From Lingula anatina (Eukaryota > Brachiopoda > Lingulata > Lingulida > Lingulidae), in NCBI RefSeq assembly GCF_001039355.2, contig NW_019775486.1, forward strand, positions 320,633 through 367,082: a stretch of DNA of 46,450 nt, given 5' to 3'. Shown here piece by piece: positions 30,941 to 42,343 of the stretch. Position 1 is the stretch's first letter. Each line of letters starts with the position of its first letter. Under the pieces are notes generated by a model. That model worked only from the letters and a program-made list of their open reading frames with translations. It did not search any database and was not told the DNA's origin. A program made the position numbers and the translations under genes.

Positions 30941-33900
30941 AGACCAAAACACAATTTCGTGTCTGTGTGAATTGTAGTGGCATTTTCTGAATCATTTTCT
31001 GAATCTACGTAACAGTCATTCTCTCTTGTAAGAAAAAGACAGCCAAAAGAACGCAACTAAAACAATAATAAAACAAGGATCTTTGGCCCTTCAGTTTTCT
31101 TTTTCAATAGTAAGAAATTTTCCTTTTTCTTTTTTCTTTGTGAAGGTTTCATTCCTCATTGACAGGTGTTGGTTCATTTTTATATATCATTGCATGCTGC
31201 TGGTTGTATCCTTTGTTTATGTGAAAAAAAAACTTAAAAAAAAAAAAGACAACACTTTTGGCATGGTTAATTTATTTGGTAAATATACTGATATGATAAA
31301 TTAAATAAATAAAATATTCCTATTTCTAGAACTAGCCAGATGGTGGCTGTACTGACCTCTTCCTCAATGGCCACCATGGACACAATATTTCTATGGTTTA
31401 ACTTCCTGACCACATCAAACTCTCTGGTCTGGACATCAAGTGGACGGTAGTGACTGACCGTGTTAAAGGTCTTCACAGCAAACACCTCTCCTGTACGCTG
31501 GAGATAAGATAGAAAGTAAAACAATAGTGACTGACCGTGTTAAAGGTCTTCACAGCAAACACTTCTCCTGTACGCTGGGGATAAGATAGAAAGTAAAACA
31601 ATAGTGACTGACCGTGTTAAAGGTCTTCACAGCAAACACTTCTCCTGTACACTGGGGATAAGATAGAAAGTAAAACAAAAACAACCAAGGATTATATATA
31701 TGTGGCAAAAATATGACTTCAAAAGCATCTTTAATTAAATAAAACAATGGGAAAAAATAATGAAAAATGATAAACTATCATACAATTTTTTTTAATACTA
31801 AGTTATCATTATAGTTTTAACATAAGCAATACCACAAACTGAATTCTTAAAATAAATAGCCATTATGGATTTATTGAAAATAGAGAAAATCATATTTTTG
31901 TACAAAATAGCTTATTATAATTCTAAAAATTATAATATAATAGAAATACTTTGTGCAAAATTTAACCAAGTATAAAATATCCAACAAAGGCCGTTTTCAG
32001 GTGCAAAACAGAGCTGCTCTTTCTACTTTCTTTTATTGCTAGGAGTTTAATCTCCCATTATAAAATAAACAAACACAAGAACATGTGTATGTATCAAAAC
32101 ACAACCATACTAAATGACCATTATGTGTTAAGGGAGGTTCCAAAATAAAAAAAAAGCATTTAAGTGAGGTGTTGGACCATTTTAGATGCTATGGGTCAAT
32201 CTTATATAGAAGTAGTATGTATAAACAACACCAAAGAAGTTAATTTCAATAGTCAATTATTAAAATATCAACCTGTAGGAGATTGTGTGTCTGAAAATTT
32301 TGTTAAGGAATTCTCCCTGTGACCTTACATTTGATTGGTTACTGACAGAAGGGGATTCCCCTTGAAGGAGTGCCAGTATCGATATGTGTCACCTCTACAT
32401 AAAATCTCCTGACTGGATAATTTTGTATTCATACACCAGCTCAATGGGTAAGAACTACTTTATCTCACATTACGATGTCGATTATCTTGTCATTTGTTCA
32501 TGTTTGAACTCTGATGGGTATTTTCAACATAATTAATGATATTTTGCATCCTACAGATGTATGTGCAGCAAACTGTGGCAGTCACCAAGTGTTGCACAAT
32601 GCATGGCACGGGACACGGGACATAGCTTAACACCACAAACCATAATGTTATCAACGCATGTCATGACGGATGAATATAAGTGCATGTGGAACAATGAAAA
32701 ACAAAGGTAAATCTTTCAAGTTTGATCAGAGCAACACTGTGCAGTGCTGTATGCAGAAGAGACAGGTCACAGTTAGGATGGACTGGAGCATATCCCGAGG
32801 GATAAATTAGTGGAAAAAACAATAAAAAGCGTTACCATGGAGATCAAGCCCACTGGCAATATTGGTTTGGCAGACAGCCAAAAGGTAGGTTAGCAACTAC
32901 ACTGCTTATTTCACTTGAGAAGAAACAATTTTTTTTATGGTCAAGTTATTCAAAATTTAGAATATAAATTTTTGGCTGAAAACTTTCAAGTTGTTGGAAA
33001 AGAAACACAACTTGTAAATGTGAGTCACTATTATATGCTGGGACACATTGTCCTTAGGGAGAGAGAGCAGAACAACACTCTTAATCAGTCCCTTGAGCCG
33101 AGAGAATCATATGTACTGTACTAGTAGCAGGTCTGGTATTGTCAATAACTTATCCTGACAAGCTAAGCTTCTGAAGTGCTTTATATACAGACAAACTGCC
33201 ACCCACAAGTAGGGTGCGGTGCCACGCGTGAAAGACGCGTGGTGGCAGGGTGTGGTGCCATGCGTGGGTGACACATTGACTTGTGACAGTTTATCTATAC
33301 TACTGAATAATGCAGCTTCATATTTAGTCATTTTCCAGTTCAACACCAATAGTTACACCTTTTATAAAATACACTTTATACATTTTAGTCATAGAAATGT
33401 CAATGTATGACTGACTGACACCAAATAGAACCTATTGATTATCAAGGTGTGGGCGCTTCAGATTCGCTGCTTAGGTCACTGATAAACAGATATATATTGT
33501 GTATGTGTACAAACCTTTACAATGGTATTAGTGCTGAGGGCATCAAATTATAGGTGGAGGATTGCCAATTCATTCTGATAACTAAGAATTTTACAATATT
33601 GCAGTCTAGTAGTGACAGAGTGGCTATACAGCTGCTTATTTTAAATATTAAATTCTAGACTTCAAGTCATCCACAAAGATAACTATTACTAAATTTACCT
33701 AAAACATTGCATGAATTAGCTGACATCATTTTCAATATTAACACAGAGGCAGTTTTATTATCAATATGTATTTCTTTTTAAATCTAGGAAGCTTATATGT
33801 TTTCAATCATTTGACAGGCTCCCATCATTACTTGACAGAAAAATTACTTAATTGTTGATAAGATTTTTAAGCAATAGCCTCAAAGATTTAAGCTGACAAT

Positions 33901-34288
33901 TTTCCATTTCTTTTATCTTGTGAAGTTCATCTACATTAACTGGAATACTAACAAGCATTCGACAAGTAAGCACCCCATTCCCATGACTCATGAATCCAGG
34001 TTTTTATTCCTCACCCAACTTGAAACGACTCGCATTAACAGTAAAATATGAATAAAGATTTATTTACTGTGATTTGTGAATTTGATGGTTTAAAAATTAA
34101 ACACTGCAGCTCTAAACATATTTTCAGGGCCCCATGGCAAGGTGGTATTGGTGCCACATCCATGCTATAAGTATTCTCACCTTGTGTCGACACCTGTATA
34201 CAGCTCCCGTGGCTCCCTGCCCGAGAGGATCATTCGTTGACCATACGTAGCTAGCAGAGCCTCGTAGGTTGGACGATAGCTGGGACAT
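24016..34288 (-). CDS. TBK1: TBK1/IKK-epsilon-type serine/threonine kinase, complete, 17 exons
   Basis: Cytosolic IKK-related kinase of innate signalling (phosphorylates IRF-type factors and autophagy adaptors in vertebrates). Exons: 34181-34288, 31357-31497, 30377-30503, 29822-29912, 29412-29502, 28950-29107, 28672-28782, 28074-28465, 27694-27844, 26961-27192, 26336-26457, 25891-26007, 25642-25743, 25277-25373, 24821-25005, 24326-24397, 24016-24064. All phases close: 781 codons plus TGA (human 729). Kinase: GQGATGAV loop, K45, HRDIKPGN (D141), DFG at 163-165, activation loop [12 protein letters not shown] with Ser178 (human Ser172). Exon 8 covers the ubiquitin-like domain (FDQFF...VYVFS). 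Exons 9-16 give the helical scaffold, including [12 protein letters not shown], and a C-terminal coiled region with an extra Ser/Gly-rich insert. The last exon (49 nt) is the least certain. An acceptor at about 34301 suggests a 5'UTR intron. Intron 1 is 2.7 kb. Confidence 0.95.
26532..26562. repeat. (CT)n microsatellite
   Basis: Dinucleotide run in a TBK1 intron. Confidence 0.95.
26871..26958. repeat. Four 22-bp tandem repeats abutting the TBK1 exon 10 donor
   Basis: Unit actgtgatatatctgccctt. The last unit contains the intron start GTGAGGGCAG (minus strand), so the array grows directly out of the donor site. Confidence 0.85.
27402..27576. mobile_element. MITE with 29-bp TIRs, about 175 bp
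   Basis: Left end ggccccattcagaatagggg continuing to ACTAACTAG; right end is the near-perfect reverse complement, ending tctaaatggggcc. It lies in TBK1 intron 9. No open frame. Confidence 0.88.
27614..27700. repeat. 54-bp tandem duplication at the TBK1 exon 9 donor
   Basis: A 33-bp block (atctctcaagttctctatac then tcacatgtaca) lies at 27668-27700, covering the last exon bases and the GTGAGT donor, and again at 27614-27646 within the intron. Confidence 0.88.
28009..28040. repeat. (GA)n microsatellite
   Basis: Lies in intron 8 of TBK1, about 35 bp past the exon 8 donor. Confidence 0.95.
29891..30226. repeat. Seven 48-bp tandem repeats across the TBK1 exon 4 acceptor
   Basis: Seven nearly identical 48-bp units: 7 x 48 = 336 bp. 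Each carries ttttgttacag plus the first 20-odd bases of exon 4. Only the unit at 29891-29938 is joined to the rest of the exon. Because 48 is a multiple of three, a spurious plus-strand open frame of 125 codons arises from the repeat. Confidence 0.96.
30908..30937. repeat. Poly(A) tract
   Basis: About 30 A in TBK1 intron 2. Confidence 0.95.
31448..31676. repeat. Three 76-bp tandem repeats across the TBK1 exon 2 acceptor
   Basis: Three copies each hold a usable acceptor (ttatcyccag) followed by the start of exon 2 (encoding [16 protein letters not shown]). The copy at 31448-31523 continues into the real exon; the other two lie upstream in intron 1. In the outermost copy the first exon codon CGT has become TGT. 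Confidence 0.93.
31680..34180 (-). other. TBK1 intron 1, no further gene seen
   Basis: Holds a MITE-like hairpin at 33182-33301 and otherwise AT-rich sequence without recognisable exons. Confidence 0.6.
33182..33301. mobile_element. MITE-like inverted repeat, about 120 bp
   Basis: Ends atatacagacaaactgccac and tgacagtttatctatact are imperfect inverted repeats; the centre is a second hairpin, gccacgcgtg/cgcgtggtggc. Confidence 0.7.
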
Positions 34289-34637
34289 CACAATTTACTC
34301 TGTAAGTGTAAACAAATGTTATAATATTATCAGTGTTATATAACATAAGAATGTTTCATTTTATAGGGATTAGGCAAGTTATCACAAAGCATGTATGAGT
34401 AAAATGTCCCTCCATGGAGACATTGCGGCATTGTCCCTATGGGAGATACTTTATATGAGCATTTTTTTTTTAATTTCTTAAAATTACTCAATCATTTTTG
34501 ATATATATATATATATATATTTCATTATGGTTGACTGGTACAGTGTTTTCTGAGGTTTTTAAAGCCATTTACCAGGTCAATGATCAACCAATCAACATGA
34601 CAGTTGAGTTTGGTAGCAACAACCATTGTAAAAGCCA

Positions 34638-34722
34638 GTACTACTACTGCTCTGAGAGTGATACGCTGTACATGTATCACTCTCACTACTACTGCTCTGA
34701 GAGTGATACGCTGTACATGTAG
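34638..34722. repeat. Two-copy tandem repeat containing a palindrome
   Basis: A unit of about 45 bp (actactactgctctgagagt, then gatacgctgtacatgta) occurs twice. GAGAGTGATAC and GTATCACTCTC form an 11-bp perfect stem at 34653-34683. Confidence 0.85.
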
Positions 34723-34731
34723 CATATTCTA

Positions 34732-34963
34732 GGACCCCATTCCCACAGATTTTAGATCGATCTATCTATCCCTGTGGGGAGTCTCACTAGATTACTGTCA
34801 GCTTAGCCGGCTTAAAAGTCTGTCCCGCCTACTAAAAGCTGTAAGGGGGTAATTAACTACCGTGCGCCCTCGGCTGACAACAATTTAGCGTGAACCCCCA
34901 GGAAGTTAGGTCGATCTAATTAAGGGATCGATCTAAATCTATGGGAATGCACTTTAAGGGTCC
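34732..34963. mobile_element. MITE, family A copy 3
   Basis: Termini ggaccc...cattccca and tgggaatg...gggtcc; subterminal GATCGATCTA blocks on both sides; core tcactagattactgtcagct / acaacaatttagcgtgaacc is shared with the other two copies. Confidence 0.82.
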
Positions 34964-35144
34964 TTTAAAAGATAGAAATGGACAGAAATGGACCAATACA
35001 GACCACTAGGTATGCATAGCAAACCTCTCTGAGATCACATTTGGGTTCTACATCATAAAAATAAGCTTACCATTGCACCAGAAAGATGTTTTATTTAACT
35101 TCTTGGCAATCAAAATGATCCATATATAATCAGTCTTATCTTAC

Positions 35145-35317
35145 GGGGGCGTCTCGCTGGTCCGAAGGTTCATTGGACAGAAGGTTCATTGGTCCTAAAA
35201 GTGGTAACATTTTCATCGATTTCTTAATCAAGGGTTCATTGGTCCGAAGGTTCTATGTGAATATTCGGACCAATGAACCTTAGGACTATTGAACCTTCCG
35301 ACTATTGCTACGGCCCC
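35145..35317. mobile_element. hAT-type MITE with 8-bp target duplication
   Basis: 173 bp with inverted ends (gggggcgt... / ...tacggcccc) and internal repeats of ggttcattggtccgaagg. TATCTTAC occurs on both sides (35137-35144 and 35318-35325). An 8-bp duplication is typical of hAT elements. Confidence 0.85.
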
Positions 35318-36225
35318 TATCTTACAAAGAGTAGTTGAAGAAATCCTAATTAGTTTGCCAATATATGTATGTTACTGTATCTATACCTACGTTGCACTAC
35401 CATGTTGCATACATTTTTGCAGCTTTTTTTCTGGTACTTAAGTCTAAACTTTACAGTCTGAATGATTAAATTGGGGTTTTCATGATGTCAAATTCTGTCC
35501 TTTGCTAGTTGCTTCAAGCCTTGTTGTGGACTTCACCTCGAAAATGGCGACCTTGACCTGATTTCTACCTCAAAGGTTGTAATCGCGCAAAAGTGAAGAA
35601 AAACTTTCTAAAATTTCTAAAAAGTTTTAGAAAAATAAGACTTTCTTAAAAGCTTTAGAAAAATAAGACTGTCTACCTTTTAAGTACGGTACGCTAAGGT
35701 TACCTAGAGTAAAAGCATACTCCAGTCTCAGTGCAGAGAAGCATTCTACTCCGTACTCAGCAACATTAAAGCTGCCTTATTATATGGCTATCCCCAATAG
35801 CTAATGGTCCAGATTATGTCTGCGTTGCCACGTTCGTAAAGATTTATTCAATACAGCTTATTCCGATAGATGGCACTATACAACACAATACGCACTGGTC
35901 CACGCTCGGCTGTCTCCTTGTTTCCACAGAAAACAACTTCATAATACCATACTATAGCTACTAGTGTACCATAATGCAAAAAGAACGTCTTTCATAAAAT
36001 CACCAATGTGTACCCTTACGGAAATTTCCTATAGTGTCAAATGTAAGGCGTCCTGCGAGAAAATGGCCCAAAATTCCCATCACTCTGCCCTGAGCAATCA
36101 GGGCGCTATATAACCAGCTGCTCTGAAGTGGGCTTTATAAGTAATCAAGATCGAGCTGGCAATACCGAACTCTGGAACCTAGGGTACATCACCCTAGTGT
36201 AGGACAAAGTCTTATATAGGATGCA

Positions 36226-36463
36226 GTGGCGGGTTTAGGGGTTGTCAGGGGCGTCGACCCTGACCCCCCCCCCTTTCAATTGCTGAAAAAATCACACCAA
36301 TGGTCCCCTCTTGAAATAAGAATTTTGACCAACTGAATAGTTCTAAACTGTACCAAATGCCACCGTTCGCCCTCTAAAATACCAAAATTTTCGGGGCCCT
36401 TCATCGGGCCCCGAACCCCACACATCCACCCCCTCCCCCTTCAAATAATCCTGGATCCGCCCG
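36226..36463. mobile_element. Probable MITE with GC-rich hairpin
   Basis: Ends gtggcgggtttagggg and cctggatccgcccgtcc are imperfect inverted repeats; the interior has complementary runs (ggggcccttc / gggccccg) and a C9 tract. No target duplication identified. Confidence 0.55.
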
Positions 36464-36479
36464 TCCCCGGGACGTCTGA

Positions 36480-36670
36480 TAGAATTCCCATAGAGTCCCA
36501 TTATGTGCAGCATAGAGTCTTGTAGGGTCTCCATATTACTCCTGTAGGGATCCTATAGAGGCATAGAGTCCTGTAGGGTTCATGTAGAGTCCTGTAAGGT
36601 TCCTATAAAGTCCTGTAGAGTTCCTATAAAGTCCTGTAGAGTTCCTATAAAGTCCTATTGAGTCCTATGG
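36480..36670. repeat. Degenerate 20-21 bp minisatellite
   Basis: Units like gtcctgtagagttcctataa, about nine copies, most regular at 36580-36650. Confidence 0.85.
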
Positions 36671-38771
36671 AGGACATACTATTTGAAATTTTCGGAGGGG
36701 TTATATAACGTTACCTTCATAATTTTATGGTCAGTTTAGATCAACACTGATATTTCACAAGTGACGTTTTACAACTGTGTAACAGAACAGGCCTACCTTT
36801 TCTTACAGTATTCTCTTAATTTTATGTAACATATGGCTCACAAACGCTGACGTGACCGTCAAGAGGTGACGTGTTAGTGACGTGAGTACTTGTGGCTATT
36901 TAAGCTGATGGCATGTTAAGTAGGTTGCGTAGTAGCCTACAATACGGCCGAGCACGCGGTGGTAGGGTGTGGGTGGGTGGGTGTGTTGGGTTATCCAGTC
37001 AGGCCATCGAGCCGAGTTACGCTTTGACAAAAAATGTTTACACATTGTTCACTGGTACTGGTATATTTGTTTGAAATAGAAAAATAAGACTTACTAAAAG
37101 AGCATTAAGCCTACTCAGGTTACTAGCTAGATATTTTGAATAATAATAGGCTTATTACATTGCTGATAATAGTAATAGTGTATTGGAGTAATGATCAATT
37201 GCTGATTCATTTGTCTGCAATGTGTGACAAATTAAAATATACCAATATCTGATAATATTTAATATTTAACTATGAAGAACGAAAAATGAATCATGAAATT
37301 AATAGGCCCTATAAATAATAGGCCCTATATGCATAAAAATAGGCCTATACATAAAATATATTAAAATATTTATTTAAAAATACAATAAGAATCGTCTATG
37401 ATACACACTGCTGGTTACACTGCCCTTTTAGACACTTAAAGTTCTTATCGCTAATCTATTTCTATTGCTACTCATTGTAACACAGTCAGACCAGATCTTC
37501 GTCCTATTGCTCACATACATATCATGTATATGCTAGTCTTGGACCAGGAAGCTTCAGCTCACATAGCGTACATAAGACACGTACGGAATACATGCATTTC
37601 ACTAATATTAGTTTCATGAACTAATTAGTATTTTAACACGCGTAGGCTACTGTAACTATAAGCATACAGACGACAGGTATTAAAACGTTATTGGCAGAAA
37701 AGAAATGTTCTTTTTTTACCTGGTTAGTCTTCTCTAGTGTCATAGCCGTACTAGTTTTGTGAAATCCGGAATTTAAAGGATTAATTTAAGTAGGCCTGGG
37801 GTTTTACTTCCTCACCTTATTCCGAGAAAACATACAGGATATTTGACAAAATAAGTTCCGAACGCTGATTGCAATATGATGAGAGAACGATGTTAGTGCT
37901 GGTGACAGAAATAACTATTTAATTTTAAAAAAAGTTACTTAATTATGTCCTTGTGCGTGTACGTATTGTCAGGAGAAAAAAAAACAAATTCTAAGCTTAT
38001 GTTATCTTTCACAGTAAATACTATCACATCAGAATTTGGCTCAGCAGGAATTACTGTAAACACCCCTTCCTTACTTGTGGCAATGAGGGCATTTTAGTGT
38101 AAATTTTAAATGCAGCACAGATGTTAAATATCGGGACAGACACAAATTGGATTTAACTACATTGTTTATTTACTTTCAGTGTCTTCCTTCATCATCATCA
38201 TCATCGGCAGCAGCATCCCCCTCCCCCCTCTCTCTCTCTTTTAGCTCGACAATTCAAGCGTAAGCACTTGCGTTTTTGATATTGTGCATATTAATTACAA
38301 TTTTAAAACTAAAAACAGTTGTGCCTTCTTTACATGCATGTTGCCATTTCGTAAATAATGGGTAAAATGTAAATCTGTTATAATTACATACTCAGTAATT
38401 GTTTTAAAAGTTTGATGAAACTAAATTATACATTTTTGTCAAAGTAATACCCGTTACAAAATATTGTACAGGTGCCACGAGCGTGTCAGCTTTGATACAC
38501 ACATATATATATATCGATTGCTGACGTGAAGAACAGAAAGGGAATTCCCCAATCCATACCAGTGCGACTTATGTAAATAAACGCCATCTTACCGCGAACG
38601 ATCGTCTCTTAGCTACGCTGACAAAATAAACCCTTTTAGCAAGTAGAACTTATGTTTTAAAATATTGGTTGCACTACGTTTGTTCAACCAAATACTGACC
38701 TGTTCACCTAAATGGAATTGGATTGTCCAGGTACTTCAGTAATTTTAAAGGACGGACATCGTTTGAATACG

Positions 38772-38927
38772 CTAACATTGGCCTATATTAGGTGCGGCTC
38801 CAAATGTTTCTAACATTCTATGTATAACAATCCATATATAAGTTCCTGTACACATTCCGAGTCCAATCACCATTTTAGCTTGAAAAGTGGACATTATGTT
38901 GGCCCAAACACCCGCAGATCTAGCCAT
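38772..38927 (-). CDS. Possible 51-codon transmembrane microprotein (low confidence)
   Basis: ATG at 38927, TAG at 38772. One hydrophobic helix rich in Gly (MVIGLGMCTGTYIWIVIHRM). An acceptor-like acggtacag ends 4 bp upstream of the ATG. The second copy of the duplication (near 41290-41440) has an indel and early TAA in the same frame, so it would be a pseudogene. The family is not recognised and it may be a chance frame. Confidence 0.2.
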   Translation of the reverse strand: MARSAGVWANIMSTFQAKMVIGLGMCTGTYIWIVIHRMLETFGAAPNIGQC

Positions 38928-39338
38928 CACCTGTACCGTACTTGTAGCAACAATAAACAAACAGAAAGCTGAAGATCAAAATTTTTCTACGTATGTAGGG
39001 CGGTCTAGGGAGCAGCCATTGGGACTTTTCTATAAAATGTGGCGTGTATCGTTTTTACTCCCATTAGAACTGTGGTATATTTTGTAGCCTGACATCAGTA
39101 TAGAGCTCTACACAAGGACATTATTGATCTAAATAACATGGACTATTAGTGGTATGTTCCAACGAAGTAATCAGGTGCCGATTTAATGTTAATTTAAATC
39201 TGACGACACAGTTTCCAATTCCAAATGACCTTTATCACGAGCCTACAGCGTGATAGCAGGCGTGTGTATATATTATATATGGATTGAACTTCCAGGCGTC
39301 TGATAATTCTCAACAAAGGGCCATCGACAATCGAAGGG

Positions 39339-39340
<2 letters not shown>

Positions 39341-39377
<37 letters not shown>
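39341..39377. repeat. (AG)n microsatellite
   Basis: Inside copy 1 of the segmental duplication; only about 10 bp remain at the same place in copy 2. Confidence 0.95.
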
Positions 39378-39379
<2 letters not shown>

Positions 39380-39432
39380 AAATTGTTATACTATCTGTCT
39401 ACACTGCCGTCTATAGTCAGCAATGCATTTAA

Positions 39433-39521
39433 CACGGATATATATGATGAAGTAGAGTAAACGAGACAGGATTATTTAACACGGATATATGATGAAGTAG
39501 AGTAAACGAGACAGGATTATT
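39433..39521. repeat. 46-bp tandem duplication at the end of duplication copy 1
   Basis: atgatgaagtagagtaaacg and flanks occur twice in succession here, and once at the end of copy 2 (near 41950). Confidence 0.9.
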
Positions 39522-40874
39522 GTACCACCAGCGTTAGCGCTGGCGGTACACATGGTTTCGGTCCCGTCCGGTCTGTTCCGCCGGCTCAGCCGGCTCCGCA
39601 GCCATGTTACCGTTACCGCTTCTCCTCCTAGACGGTAAGGGCCCCAATACCCATCTCTTGGATTTAGGTCACCTATAATCTCAACTCGTTCCACGTAAAA
39701 TTTGGGCTTTGCCGGTATTGGGGTCTGGGTGTGGCACTCATTGCAATGCACCCTTGTCCAAAAATGGCAAAATTAAATGCTAATTATCTACCCTACGGAA
39801 GGGGTTATGGGAAAAATTTCTACAGACGGCTTTCCAAAAGTCATATGTGAAGATTTCAAATACGCCCTTGGATTTGACCTTTGACCTTTACTTCAAGGTC
39901 AAACGGGCCAAAATTAAAAAAAAAAAATTTTTTACGAAAAAAAATTTTTTTGCCCTGTTATTCAGACACCACACAGACTTAACCAATAANACCTCCGTCT
40001 TTGCGCTCACATACAAAGGTATGGTGTACATGCTCTTGGACCAGGAAACTTCAGCTCACATAGCGTACACAAGACAGGGAGTATCTGCATTTCACTAATC
40101 TTAGTTTCATGAACTAATTACTTTTTTAAAACGCGTAGGCTGCTGTAACTATAAGCATATAGACGAAAGGTAGACAAACGTTATTAGAAGAAATGTTCTA
40201 TTTTTACCTGGTTAGTCTTCTCTAGTGTCATAGCCGTACTAGTTTTGTGAAATCCGGAATGTAATAGATTTATTTAAGTAAGCCTGGGGTTTTACTTCCT
40301 CGGCTTATTCCGAGAAGACATTCAGGATATTTTACAAAATAAATTCAATAACAATATGATAACAATATGATAAGAGAATGGTGTTCATGCTCGTGTTAGA
40401 AAAAGCTATTTAATCAAAGAAACCGTTAATTAATTTTCCTTCTCCGTTTACGTCTTTTCTTGTTCAGGAGAAAAAAAATCCTCAGCTTATGTTTTCTTTC
40501 ACAGTAAATGTTTTTCTATCAGGATTTGGCTCAGAGGGAATTACTGAAGACACTCCCTCCTTGTGGCAATGAGGGCTTTTTTGTAAATTTTCCATGCAGC
40601 ATAGCTGTTAAATATTAAATATTGGGTTAGACACAAATAGGATTTATTCACTGCCAGTGTCTTCCTTCGTCATCATCAGCAGTAGCCCCCCCCCCCCCCC
40701 TCCTCTCTCTCTCTCTCTCAGCTCGACAATTCAAGCGTTAGCACTCCTATTTCCGTTTTTGGTGTAGTTAATATAAAAATTTAAAATTCCTAACAGGAGT
40801 GCCTTAATTCTCCCTCTTCATTAATAAGCTGCCATTTCGTAAATAATTGGTGACATGTAAAATTGTCACGAATT

Positions 40875-40875
<1 letters not shown>

Positions 40876-40913
<38 letters not shown>
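40876..40913. repeat. Poly(A) tract
   Basis: About 38 A; the matching place in copy 1 of the duplication has no such tract. Confidence 0.95.
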
Positions 40914-40915
<2 letters not shown>

Positions 40916-41985
40916 TGTCTTCTTAATTACACACTTGTGTCAAAGTAATGTCAGTTTTAAATTTTAAAATGCGGGTGATGCATGTAAGTAAATTCCCCTG
41001 TTACACCTGTAACGATAGATCGTCCAAGGAAACTCGCAATCTTCGCAAAGGGAAATTCCCCAGTGCGAAGATTATGTAAATAAACAACGCACCGTCTCTT
41101 GGCTACGCTTAAAAAAAGAAACCAAAACAAAACCTTTTGCAAGTTAAATTAATGTTTTAAACGATTTATTGCACTAGCTACTAGTGTCCATCCAACTGAA
41201 TACTGACCTGTTCACCTAAACGGAATTGGACTGTCCAAGTATTTCACGAATTTTAAAGGACGGACATCGTTCAAATACCCTAACATTGGCCTATTATATA
41301 GGTGCGGCTCCGAATGTTTCTAATGTTCCGTGTATTATATTCCACATGTAAGTTCCTGCACACATTCCGAGTTCAACCATCATTTCAACGTGAAAAAGTG
41401 GACATTATGATAGCCAAAACACCGCAGATCTAGTCATCTCCTGTACCGTATGTATAGCGACAACAAGCAAACAGAAAGCTGAAGATCAAAAATTTTATGC
41501 GTATGTAGGGCGGTCTAGGGTATGTAATTATATATCTAGGGAGCAGCCATTGATTTTCTATGAAATGTGGCGTGTATTGTTATTTCAAACATTATAACCG
41601 TGGTATATTTTGCAGTCTAGCAGCAGTATAGAGCTCTACACAGGGATATAGTTGATCTAAATAACATAGACTATTAGTGGTATGTTCCAAGTAATCAGGT
41701 ACCCATTCAAAATATGCTAATTGAAATATGACGACACAGTTTCCAATTCCAAATGACCTTTATCACGAGCCTACAGCGTGATTGCAGGCTTGTGTATATA
41801 ATATATATTATATATGGATTGAACTTCTAGGCGTCTGATATTTCTCAACAAAGGGCCATCGACAATCGAAGGGCTAGAGAGAGAGCCTAAATTGTTATAC
41901 TATCTGTCTACACTGCCGTCTATAGTCAGCTATGCATTCAACACGGATATATGATGAAGTAAAGTAAACGAGACAGGATTATTAT

Positions 41986-42306
41986 ATAAAGAAGTGAACA
42001 GAGAGGAGCTATGTACTAACTGACATGCGGTAAATGTTGAAACAAATTGGACCAGTTGTTTGTGTCAAAATCACGCACGTTCTGATAGTTAACGTTAGAG
42101 AAGACCAAAAAAGTCTGTGGAATCAATAGATATTTTACGATACTGATATTTTAAGCAAAAACTGATCAGTTGGTGAACGAGCGGCGACTCTCTAAACATG
42201 TAGGTTTGGTGGACAAGATTTATTTTTGTTTTTGAAATATATTATATTTAACGGGCAAAGCAGCTAGTCGACCGGTCGTTAAATATATATCAATTTTCGA
42301 ATTTAA

Positions 42307-42343
<37 letters not shown>

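Larger units (their letters stand above)
34289..37479. other. Gene-poor region upstream of TBK1
   Basis: No coding exon recognised. Presumably contains the TBK1 promoter and 5'UTR exon, which I could not place. Contains the repeats listed individually. Confidence 0.55.
37480..41985. repeat. Direct segmental duplication, about 2 kb x 2
   Basis: 37480-39475 aligns along its length with 39971-41985 in the same orientation, with scattered substitutions and indels. A 0.5-kb unrelated spacer lies between. Shared landmarks: ggaccaggaarcttcagctc, tgtcatagccgtactagttt, ggcgtctgata, acgagacaggattat. Microsatellites within differ in length between copies. Confidence 0.92.

Noticed and set aside
39476-39751. 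A 91-codon minus-strand frame in a GC-rich patch
   Set aside because: No family similarity; it ends in tandem-repeated non-coding sequence at the edge of the segmental duplication.
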